Source of the DNA: Lingula anatina
Taxonomy: Eukaryota > Brachiopoda > Lingulata > Lingulida > Lingulidae
Assembly (NCBI RefSeq): GCF_001039355.2
Contig: NW_019773954.1
Span: 1 to 31,581 of the forward strand
DNA: 31,581 nucleotides
Direction: 5' to 3'
Position numbers and translations under genes: made by a program. The notes beneath the pieces are model-generated. The model saw nothing but the letters and a program-made list of their open reading frames with translations. It made no database searches and was not told where the DNA came from. Positions 1 through 22,959 of the stretch are shown one piece after another (position 1 is the first letter of the stretch; each line of letters begins with the position of its first letter).

Positions 1-139
1 GGTCATATGTATAGGCCAGTACACAGGGCCTAAATATGCTTCTTGATGTCAGAAAATGGTAGAAATTATACATGATTGATGATGAAGCTTATCATCTTTT
101 AAATCTTAATGAATCATATACATCATTTTTTCTTCATAC

Positions 140-12675
<12,536 letters not shown>

Positions 12676-13394
12676 GCTGCAATGAATGCCATAGACCTCA
12701 ATGTATTTTGATGACAGTTGGTAAAAGAAAAAAAAAAAGAAAGAATACGAAATACTTCTAAAGTTTAATGAACTTAAAAATAAAATAATTTTAAAAAGTG
12801 TAAAAGCAGGAAGAGGCTATGGTATTGTCATTCAGATTTTCTTTAAATTTGTCATATTATATAGCACTAAATATAGCATTTGTAAAGCACTTTCAATTTC
12901 TACATTGTTTTATTTAATTTTCCTCTTTTAATCAATTTTTTTACTAGCCTTTATAATATTTCTTTTGCGTTTTATAGTAAAGTCTACTGAACAAATGTTT
13001 GCGTTTGACTCAAAATAAATATTATTATTTTATTTATAATTCTAGCAGTGCACTGCATTAATAATGTAATTTTAGTACTTTTGGCTTTGAAAATATTCGC
13101 TGCTCCCAGTAAACATAATTTAAGTTGCCCTTGCCTCAGTGTAAGGTATTCTGCTCCGTCATACACACACACGAACATGCACGCGCACAATCCTGCATTT
13201 GCCAGCATACTCAGAGGTGTTATCCTTGATAATCTCAAAGAGCTGAAGACTTGTGGAAGATGGACTAGAACACGACTTGTTTTACAACAGTTTTATTCTA
13301 TCAATTTACGAAATTAAGCAATAAAAACCTGTTTTATGGTGTTGGAATACTTTGTCTAATTATCTTTTGCATGTCTTTGATTAAATTTACTTAC

Positions 13395-13456
13395 CATTGA
13401 CGAAATTAACGCATAAGTAATGAAAATTCACATTTCATTCTCGCGCCCCTGGGCGC
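13395..13456 (-). other. LARS2: Inferred non-coding first exon of LARS2
   Basis: On the minus strand the sequence reads CGTCAATG|GTAAGTAAAT, a strong splice donor with the last exon base at 13395. The matching acceptor is TTGCAG at 12678-12677, just before the LARS2 ATG. The transcription start is not visible. I place it in the GC-rich block near 13443-13456 because the RPL13 promoter begins immediately beyond. Short upstream ATGs occur in the proposed exon, one of them followed quickly by a stop. This is inferred from splice signals and position only. Confidence 0.45.
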
Positions 13457-13511
13457 AGACATCTTACCGGAAGCACATTCATCTCCCAGAATGCATTGTT
13501 CGCCCTTTTCC
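13436..13511. promoter_or_regulatory. Bidirectional LARS2/RPL13 core promoter
   Basis: This is the only GC-rich block in the surrounding few kilobases. From left: CTCGCGCC; a GCGCCCCTGGGCGC palindrome (13443-13456); ACCGGAAGC (13466-13474), an ETS/GABP-type site; CTCCCAGAATGCATTG (about 13483-13498), which matches the ZNF143/Staf core TCCCAGAATGCA; and CTTTTCC (13505-13511), a 5'TOP-like start. No TATA box is evident. LARS2 probably starts leftward near 13450 and RPL13 rightward at about 13505. Factor names are borrowed from vertebrate motifs; binding in this organism is inferred. Confidence 0.65.
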
Positions 13512-13532
13512 GGTCGGCCATAACAAAATCAG
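13505..13532 (+). other. RPL13: RPL13 non-coding first exon with 5'TOP start
   Basis: CTTTTCCGGTCGGCC at 13505 matches the 5' terminal oligopyrimidine start of ribosomal protein mRNAs; human RPL13 begins with a very similar CTTTTCC stretch. The exon probably ends at AG|GTCTGT (13532). An alternative donor AAAG|GTGAAA at 13547 is about as good. The intron runs to the acceptor TTCCTTTTAG at 13945. TOP mRNAs are translationally controlled through mTOR/LARP1 in animals. Confidence 0.65.
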
Positions 13533-13951
13533 GTCTGTGTTGCAAAGGTGAAAATTAAATCGTACCCATCTTCCATATTCTTGTATATACAACGAAATAT
13601 ATCATCAAAGTAATAATCATGAGTTAATCCACTAGTAACTTCAGCTTCAAGTTTTTACCAAACTAATTTCGAAATTAGTTATCGGACGATGTGAACCTCA
13701 CGCTAGTCTTGTGTACATGAGTGGGAAGATCTGTTGGCAATTTTCTGCTTATAGTTTACCCGTAGGAATTTCCTCACATTTATTGTGTAATTGAAATGGG
13801 GGTCTGACCAAGTTTTCAAGTCTTACAAACTAACCATTTACCAAGTTGAAAATTATTCTTGACGAATGCAGAATTTAGGGTAAATCTGCAGTATCTCCCG
13901 TAAAAGTTCATTTGGTATAAACTAATTGAATTTAATTCCTTTTAGGCCATC

Positions 13952-16749
13952 ATGCCGATGAAACGTAATAATATGGTGCCCAATGGGCACTTCCATAAAG
14001 ACTGGCAGACCCGTGTGAAGACGTGGTTCAACCAGCCTGCTCGTAAGAAGAGGAGACACGACAGGTAAGATATATAAATTTTGAAGAAACCTGGCTCACA
14101 TGCAGTATCCTGCCACCTCCCATTCACATGCACCAATAAGTCTATTGAAAAGTTTTTCAATTTAAAGTTGTCACCAAATTTCATGTGTTAGCTCTTCTTT
14201 TACTAGCCTGTGATATTTTATATGTGTGCTAAGGTGCAATATAGGTAACTGTGAAATGACAACCAGCTAGTGATCCCCAAGATGCAAGGGCTTTCAAAGT
14301 TTTCTCTTATTTCTCACCTACTGCTGATGACAGTGATGTGAATAGAATAAGATTCATCTACTGGTCTACGAGTTGTGCCGCTTTGAAATCATGCACCTGC
14401 ATGTTAATGTTTTTATAAGTGTCAAGGTATCCCAGTGTGATGTATCTCGTGTTTTACATTGTAGACGTGTGAAGAAGGCCAGACTGATCGCCCCCCGCCC
14501 TGTGGCCGGTCCCCTCAGGCCCGTGATCAGGTGCCCCACCTTCAAGTATAACACCAAGGTCAGGCTGGGCAGAGGATTCACCCTGGATGAGCTCAAGGTA
14601 GGCTTTTAAAATATTGTTGGCATTAAACTGGGTATGGCTTTCACAAAAAGAAATATGACCCCCCCCCTCCCCCAATAAAAAAAGTGATTATGAATTTGTG
14701 GACCAAAATTTGCTCCAATTCACTTACGATCAACTCAAATTAGCCCACTTGAATTAAGGTAAGTATTGATCTGTAGCAGTTACGGTTTCTTTCTTGGATT
14801 CAAATGGTACAATATTTCACTACTATGATTAATTTGGGTCTACACAGAGTAGAATTTGGGTCTCAAGAGTTCAAACCAGTTTTTAAACTCATTTTCTTTT
14901 GTAAAACTGGTCCCTGAAAGGATTTTAACTTAAAGTGATAATAACTCTTCGTTTCGGCCAAAAAATGAATTTTCTTGGAGTAAACAACAATTTTCCCATA
15001 CTTACCAATGGTTAATGAATCCATTTTTACATTCAAAGTTAGTCCCTGTTTTTTTTCTGAAAAGTTTGGTTTTTTGTTAAAATCTCTTAAGAGATTTTAA
15101 CAGAGTATAGCCATCAATGGAGGTCACGTGGTCTAAAGATATCAGAATAATAGCTATAACAGCCGTTTTTGTGGGAAAACAGAATATATTATATTTTTAT
15201 AAGTCATTCACTATGTTTTTATTGTGAAATACAGATTTCATAGGAAGAGTTATTATCCCTTTAAGTAGCACAAATGAGCAAGACTAGCTGGCTATCTGAG
15301 ACAGTATTATTAATGAACTCGCTGAAAAATGGCTGACAAACAGTTAAATACACTTACTACACTACAATGACAAAGATGTTGGGTTAGATTTGGCTCTATG
15401 CACCCTTATCCCCTCCTTTTTTTTTTTTTTTTTCATTCCAACTGATGTGTTCCTGAGATTTACGCATTGACTCAGATAAGACCTCATGAGGCCGTACATG
15501 AGTGAGTCAGCTTTCAGTTAACTTGTGTGGGTTTCTGTTTTTTCGGGTAGTTGTAGTGTAGTGATCATGTGAAACCTTACCTATAGGGACATTCTACTCA
15601 AGAAAAAGGATGATAAAGGCTGTTCTAGAAATAGAAGCCTTGAAAAAGCAGCAATGTGGTGCAGATTGCTTTGGATGTTATTGTCTGCTAGTCTCATAGG
15701 ATTTCCCAAAAGATTTGAGGTTTCTTTAACAAGCACTGGAAAAGAACAAGTACTATTATATAACAAGCATTGTTTTGTTGCTGTAATATGTAAAGCATCA
15801 GCAACAAACATCCAAAACACTGTTTTATTCCTCATTTATTTATCATAAAGAGTAGACTTAGATTTGATAGGCACATATATCTTTCTACCCCATCTGTACA
15901 TAAAGTCAGTATTAAGTATACTAATAGAAAATAATCAATGAATTTTTTTATAAATATGTGAAAAGAAAGACTTTTCAATAACTCAAATTAATATTTTGTA
16001 ATTTTCCTCCCTCAGGCTGCAGGACTGAACAAGAAGTTTGCCCGCACCATCGGTATCTCGGTAGACTACAGGAGGAGAAACAAGTCCGTGGAGTCCCTGC
16101 AGCAGAATGTTCAGAGACTGAAGGAGTACAGGAGCAAACTAGTCCTCTTCCCCAAGAAACTCAGTGCCCCCAAGAAGGACGACTCTGGGGTAAGTTTTCT
16201 CCATCCCTTGGCATTCTAATTACTAAAGGACCAATATACAATTGTGCTTGGGAGGGGAGTGCGTTCTGTCCCCCCTCCCTCCCTCTCTCTCTCCCTCTCC
16301 ACTTTGTCCTTGAAACATGGTCTAAAAAAACAATATGTTCATGCCTGCAACCTGTTTATATCAAAATACTGTGACTTTGGGATTTCAAGTATCATGTCGA
16401 GTAGTTTTCTCATCTGGTGATTACTTGGGGTTCCAAATAAGAGTGATTTTTTGCTGAAGCTTTATGTGTCATTTGGATTATGCTATTATGACTGAAAACA
16501 AATGTGGCTTGATATTAATATTGCCTGTTAATTGATCTTTTTCAGCCCGAAGAGCTCAAGATGGCCACTCAGCTTTCTGGAGAGGTCATGCCCATCATCG
16601 CTGTCCCCAAGAAGGAGAAGGCCCGCGCCATCAGCGAGGAAGAGAGGAAGTACAGTGCTTACACGGCCCTCAGGCAGGCACGTGCCAACAAGCGTCTGTT
16701 TGGTATCAGAGAGAAGAGAGCCAAGGAGAAGGAGGCGGAAGGAAAATAG
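13952..16749 (+). CDS. RPL13: 60S ribosomal protein L13 (eL13), complete, four coding exons
   Basis: Structural protein of the cytosolic large ribosomal subunit. Coding exons are 13952-14064, 14465-14597, 16016-16189 and 16546-16749 (stop TAG), giving 207 aa against 211 in human. Family landmarks are [95 protein letters not shown] and [13 protein letters not shown], with a lysine- and glutamate-rich tail. All donors are GTAAG or GTAGG type and all acceptors are standard. The start is the first ATG after the acceptor; a second ATG lies two codons on. Exons are GC-richer and use more C/G-ending codons than LARS2, as expected of a highly expressed gene. Intron 3 carries a MITE copy. Confidence 0.97.
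14928..15266. mobile_element. MITE family B, copy 2, in RPL13 intron 3
   Basis: About 339 bp with recognisable terminal inverted repeats: left ACTTAAAGTGATAATAACTC and right, read in reverse, ACTTAAAGGGATAATAACTC. It contains the central palindrome AAAATCTCTTAAGAGATTTT and a GTCACGTGGTC core (E-box CACGTG). It aligns in direct orientation with 2138-2466. A TA dinucleotide borders the left end, suggesting a TA-targeting element, but the duplication is not certain. No open frame. Confidence 0.85.
15771..15810 (+). other. Strong hairpin in RPL13 intron 3
   Basis: TGTTTTGTTGCTG and CAGCAACAAACA can pair over about 12 bp around a 15-nt loop. The 3' arm ends in ACA. Ribosomal protein introns commonly host snoRNAs, and H/ACA RNAs end in hairpin-ACA, but I could not define a second hairpin, an H box or a guide pocket. 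Confidence 0.35.
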
Positions 16750-16767
16750 AGCATATGGAAAAATCGA

Positions 16768-16773
16768 AATAAA
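16768..16773 (+). terminator. RPL13: RPL13 polyadenylation signal
   Basis: AATAAA lies 18 bp after the stop codon, so the 3' UTR is very short (cleavage expected near 16785-16795). Short 3' UTRs are normal for ribosomal protein genes. Confidence 0.75.
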
Positions 16774-16789
16774 CTGTTATTGTGAAATG

Positions 16790-19700
16790 TCGGTATTTCA
16801 TGTACAAACTAAGCTAAGAAAAAGTAAAAAGATTGTAAAGAAAGATGTTTGTGTTTGTGATTTTCCTTTCTTTTCAAAGTGATTGTTCTTCGTTACTATC
16901 CGAGCTGTAACGTTAGCCAAATCGAGGTAAGGCACTGAATTTTCATCATTCAGTGTCCAGACGGTGATAAGTAACGTTCTGTCTGCCAATCGGATGTATT
17001 TGCAAGACGTGAGAAAATAAAGCTCCCCTATGATTTCGCATCAAAAATTGCGAACATCAGAAGCGCAAAAGGCGGACTAAAAACAGCTGTTATGGATCTT
17101 TGGAGTATCTCTAGTGGCAAGGAATTCAAACACTGCACTAATACTTCCTGAACATGGGGTTTCAAAATCTTTAACATGGTCTCTAAGGAGTTATGAGACG
17201 TATAAGTGAGATTAAGGAGAATGCTATTTTTATTTTTTAAAGACTTGCGAGCAAAACCAGACGGGAAGCAAACGTTTATTAGTCCCGACCTATTAAGCAA
17301 ACTTGACAGAGACAAATAACGATATTGCGGGAAAACGTGAAGGCAATGCAGACAAAAGTTGGTAATAAGTTGTTCAGATGATACTTCTAAAGTTTGAATC
17401 GTAAATATCGCAGTGCTGTTAAACCCGCTCTTGCTCTGTTCTGAATTTCACTGGTTTCTGGAAACCTGCCTGTATCATCGACATGTCTGCCGTCACTGAT
17501 AATGGAAGAGAGATCCCAGTTACTGTCGGGTGTCCCGCTTGAAACTCTAGTTTGATAATTGTAATACCTTACCCACGCCAAATCGATTGCAAAGGCGTCA
17601 AAGTCTCACTGAATATTGTGATAAGGGTTGTATGACATATCGCTCCACTTGAGTACTCGTTAAAATGAAAACTACACTTCAGGATTCGCGATAGTGACAT
17701 TGAGGCATCTCCATCACAGTTAGAGACATCAAGAGGCTCAAAAGAAAGTATTGTACTGAAACGGCCCATTACTATGTATTATATATCAGCGTATTCTATT
17801 CGAAATTTTGGACTTTGGGTGGGAAACACGTACACGTACGATTTCTCTTTAAATTTGCATGCACTCACCACGCACTTGATATACACGGTGGCATGCCGAG
17901 CGATAGTGAGCACCTTTTTTTTTTTAGTAAAGTGCATCTTTTAGTACATACTCATGTTTTTACACGCGGAAAAAACTATATGTACCACGTGACCGTGACC
18001 GGTAATCAAATTGTTTGCCTTTCATGTCGCTTCCTAATGCTATTATTTTGCCCCACAAGCAACTTTTTACACCCGTTTTATATCTTCTTTATTATTCATT
18101 TTAATAATTTTTATCCTTCGATCCGTTACTTGTATATGTCTGGTTAATGTATATGTTGAATAACGCCGAACAACAAAAATCAATGAACAGATCATTTTTA
18201 CCTGCGACACAGTCATGTAACTGTAAAGTCTGTAGATTTAATCTTCTTCTAATATATTGCAAGCAGAGGTCATTACCATTCTGCTAAAGCTAGGTCCGAA
18301 CATAATTGTTCTTTGTTTTAATGGTAATGACATTTTAGGAGCCAGCATCTACAGTGAAATATCTGTTTGTGTGGGGGAAAAAATTGACCAAAATTATCTA
18401 GTTAACTATAAATCTCGATCTAAAATTATTTCCTGCATAGAATAACAAATGACATTGGCTAAAATAAATGTGCGAGTAATTTCTTTCACGTGGGCGAATT
18501 TATTGCCTAGAATACGTTTTGTTTGGATCTTTAAAAGGCAATATTGGATGCTCTCGAAAAAAGTTGCGTATTTCTTCAATCTTTGCTCAGACTTATCCCG
18601 AAACATTTTCATTCTTTATGGTAAATGTCAGCGAAGAATTGAAGACTTGGAAATGAGTGATTATATCGATAATTTCTGTTTAGAACCCCACACCACTTTT
18701 TGTAAGTCTCATCCGCCGACACGCGAGAAAGCAGATTCGGCCCTCTTTTAATTAATTGAAGGAATAATTAATTTATTAGGAAATTAATTAAAGGAAGTTC
18801 TACAAAAATGAGAAAAACGAAAATATTCACCCACAATCATGCTTCATATACTTCTAAGTGCTACAAATCTAACGTTTTTTAAAAAATAACAATAAATAAA
18901 TAAATAAAATAAATAAATAAATAATCAAATCGGGTGTGACTACTGGAGAAGCGAAGCACTAAATTTGGCCCAGGAAAAAAAAAAAAGAGATCGTTGACGG
19001 TAATATAAATACTACCGCTATCTGCCTGATGAAAATAGAACAACAGAAACCAGAACTGCAACTTATCTGAATGATATTTAACATTAAGTAAATGCTTTCC
19101 CCAAAGGGAGCATCATTTTGCAAAGCACCTGGTCGTTATAGTCTCAAGACATTTTGTTTCCCCTTTTTCTGTAATACTGATCAAACGAAAGGGTGAGATT
19201 GTAGGTTTCCGGTTTAACACGAGCAGTCAACGACATGAATTACCTGAAATACACGGTATTGGTGTTTCTCTTTTTCTTCTCTTTTTTTCCCGATAATGCT
19301 GTATAGAATATTGGGCTATTTAACAGAGACTTGGGTGACCCGCACAGAGTGATTGTGTCTCTAATAACACGCTCTTTACGTGTTCGTTTCTCATTAAGGT
19401 TTAGAACTTCATCAATCACGCCTATCTCGAGTGATTTCGCACCCCATCATTTGGTGCATCAGTAAGGGCGTTTTTAAATTCGTTTCGATCAGTAAGACTG
19501 GTATTGAAAAGGGGGCACGTATGAGGGGGCAAAGTGTTTTCCATTCCGCCAGACAAAAAACTTATCCGGCTATGTACTGCTCTATCTATCACATTTACAT
19601 TGAAGTCTCAGTAAATCAAGTAGTTTTGTACTGTTCTTTCCATCAATTTACATTTCAGTCTCAGTAAATCTATCAGCTTTAAATGATGGTAAAAGTATTC

Positions 19701-21400
19701 ACAAGATCATCGTGAAATTAATAGCATAAGAATAAATACTTTTTTCTAAAAGCTTTCCAAGGGATAATTCCCCTTGCAATCATAACTGAAAGCGTATGTA
19801 TTGTTTTACATTTTTTTTCATAAAAGTGTGATCATCAAACCGATGAACATCAACCGTTTTTCTCAGGACGCGGATCGATGTGATCGGCCAAGCAGGAAAT
19901 TGACGTTGAAATAGATACATGGTCGGGGAAATTGCCTATGCAATAAATCCCGTTTTAGGAAATTAATTGAGGGAATGTAAATATTTATTTACAGGAATGA
20001 TCACGAGTAGTACGTACAGGTTCGGCTCTTGAAGATCACTGCAAACCCAGGTCTGTTTTAGAAATGACGGGAAATAATATGCCGGTGAAACGAGTAAAAT
20101 AATTCATCATTTGAATTCAATCTAGGTGAGCGCTTATCTTGATTACGCCCATCTTTTTCCGGGTGACTTCAAATCACTCTCTCTCTCTCTCTCTCTCTCT
20201 CTAAGAAAAATTATAAAATACATCGAGAACAATAGTTATATAGTTTTATTCTTCCCGTACAAGTTTACTAAAACTCTATCATATAATTATTATCAGTATG
20301 TGTAAAAAAAAACAACTAATTCTTATGTTGTAATACATCTGAGGTCAATATCAAAAATGGCATCTACAATGAATCTCCGTAGAGAAAGTTTTGTGAAATA
20401 TGGAAACATAAATGTTGATCAATACTTGCACATATCTTGATTTTGTGCCTAGCTATAAACGATTGCTCGGGTCACGCTGACACCAATTCACCACTCCACT
20501 AACCTCGGCTATTATCGCCACCGTTCCGGATTTAGCCGAGGTCTGTTTCTCATTTGACACTTGATCTTGATGAGTCACTTATATCCAAAAGCTATAACAT
20601 GTGTAACCTGTTATTGCAGGTGTTATATACCGCTTTAAACAAGCTCACGTCTGACAGTTTGAAAATAGAAAAGTCCAAAACACATACATGTACATATGAG
20701 CATTAAATTTTAATTCGATAAACTTTCGTCTCTTTGTTTAAATCAAGGTACTGTGTTAAATGATCATCTAACTGCGTCTGGTAAATAATACGCCAGGTAA
20801 ATAATATAAAACATGAAAATCCGTAACGACATTTATTCAATGATTATAAAAATGCCTTGAAAACTGACTAGCATCAAAAACGATAAAAATGGTGAGATAA
20901 TACCGGTACATTTATAATAAGTATTTCCTAGCGATCCTTGATTACAGAGGTTTTAGTCTGTGCTATCTGAAACATTCATTGTCTTTTTAATTAGTCAAAA
21001 AAAGACTGTATACAAAAAGGCGCCACATAGTAAGTTAAGTCTATGGGTAGCCACGCTGCTTAAATGTGAATTAAATTAAAATGTAGACATTTAAAGGGCG
21101 TGGTTGCAAAGTACTCCTCGGTCCGCATCTATCGGACCTGTATTAGACGCAGTCTTTTCTAGTCAAATCAACAACTACAACTTCATGACGGTATACTTAA
21201 CTTGAAGTTGGTTTTAAGAAAACGACAAAAAAATTCCTGATTCATTTGTTGGAATTCACCATGCACTCACGACACAAACCCCTCGAGTTTGTGGCCTGCA
21301 ATAATATTTTCTATGAAACATGTTCGAATATCTTCCAGCGGGGAAATTAAACAGAACGTTAGCGTGATCACTGATGATATTCAATGGGATCACGGCCTTT
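16790..21400. other. Gene-poor interval between RPL13 and the FAD protein gene
   Basis: About 4.6 kb between two convergent genes. I recognise no gene, tRNA or rRNA. It holds consecutive unassigned minus-strand open frames at 17028-17769; a weakly suggestive plus-strand frame at 18257-18751; (AAAT)n at 18894-18923; a degenerate duplication of about 45 bp with 53-bp spacing (19573-19617 and 19626-19669, both ending CTCAGTAAATC); (CT)n at 20177-20201; and a 9-bp perfect inverted repeat, CCTCGGCTA/TAGCCGAGG (20503-20541). The 3' UTR of the leftward gene presumably occupies part of its right edge. Confidence 0.6.
18257..18751 (+). pseudogene. Possible relic with a GxND-like block (very tentative)
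   Basis: One frame is open for 62 codons, broken by a single TAA-type interruption region at 18443-18448, and then open for 100 codons to 18751. It contains PNIIVLCFNGNDILG followed later by VISFTWANLLPR. The hydrophobic strand plus GxND resembles block III of SGNH hydrolases, a domain common in invertebrate uncharacterised proteins and some transposons. No GDS block I or catalytic DxxH was found. It could equally be chance in AT-rich DNA. Confidence 0.15.
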
Positions 21401-22926
21401 CTATAATTCCATCGTCTCTGCAATTCCATATCGCTGAAAATGTTCTGATATTTTTCTTGCATGTGTTGCCCTTAGCGTCATGGCCTCTATGAGGGATTTC
21501 ATGTTATTGTTTGCTGTTGCCGTGGAATGAATGAAAGACGTCAAAGACTCCAGCCCGCGTATAGAAAGGTTCACATCCAGACCTAAAATGTGAATAAATA
21601 AATAAATAAATAAACTTAAATATGTCGCTGTTTTCCATTTTCGAAGACATGGACGGATGAATTTTTTGGAAAGACAAACCGTAGACTTTACTAAGTGAAA
21701 ATAAAGAGGAAAGTCTACATCACAGTTCAAATTTCCCTTTCTTTCTTTGCTTCACTTTCATTTCTAGTTTTTCCTCATTTTGTGTTTCCATCTTTAGATT
21801 TCGAAAACAGGGAATAAAACATAGATCTGGATGATATTAAAATATGGGTGTTTTCCACCATTTATAATTACATATGAATACAAAGAGAGATAAAACAACT
21901 GGAATGAAATCAAATCATGTTAGAAGCGTTATAATGGCGGGGTTAACACGCATTAGACTAAGAGTACATAATTATCACAACGTGAGATTAATTGGGGTAA
22001 TTATCTTTCCTTTAGTTTTTGACCTTTTCAACAAAACCGCACGTTAATGGAAATTAAAAGTGAAAATTGTTTCACGGAGGCCCAAGAAAATCACAGTAAG
22101 GTTGTTTCATCTTTACAACAACAACAACAACTTTGTTTTTCGGAACTCATCTATGAAAAACATACAAAAACTTAAATAACGTCACATGACGTCAAATTAC
22201 ATCATGCGTGTTACTATTATCAGGGGCGGATCCAGAGTTATTTTCTGACAGTCTTCCAAATTATCTTTGTTGATCCATCCTCCATTTTTTGACCGTCTTC
22301 CGACAGAAATAATTAGATACCCGTCAATGTAAACTTGAAAATCTGACCGTCTTCCGGAAGACCCAGAAGACGCCCTAAATCCGCCCCTGATTATTATTAT
22401 TATTATTATTATCTTCTCTGTCCGATCAGTAGAATGATGGTGGTGTGGGGTGTGGGTGGGGGTGGGTGTGATGGTGGGGGTGGGGGACCTACCTGAGTGG
22501 AAATTTAACGTCCTGGCTGCATCACCTTCGCATGTCACAACGATGTCTTCATCTTCTAAGTACATCACAGTCTCTCGCCTCCAACAGAGTTTGATTTCGA
22601 ACAAACGCGGACTGAATTTAAGCTTCTTCAGTGCTTGGAGATCAGTGATTTTGCTTTCCGTGTCTGTTTTGTAAGTATTGAAGCACTCCTTGAATATGTT
22701 TCGCATTATCTAAAAATGAAAATGATTGATTTTTTGATAACACGAATTCATTTGACAAACACTGATAAAATCATCAGGTTCTGTGATGTTGCTCTTCCTG
22801 GAAATGAAAAGAGTGTCAAAAATAAGATAATTATCGGGATGTGTCGTGAGAATATTCGCCCACTCTGGAACATCATTACTGAGGCACGGTTTTAGCCTAT
22901 CGCGATGAACGATTTTCGACTTTTTT

Positions 22927-22959
<33 letters not shown>

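Noticed and set aside
16415-16500. Possible C/D box snoRNA in RPL13 intron 4 (GGTGATTA ... CTGA, inner CTGA)
   Set aside because: The C box is a poor match to RTGATGA and the terminal stem is separated from the boxes; not convincing without RNA data.
22197-22706. A 169-codon minus-strand open frame that looks like one continuous protein
   Set aside because: Its first part is the genuine second FAD exon, but after the donor at 22492 it reads through the G-rich tract, the microsatellite and the MITE. The downstream half is not protein.
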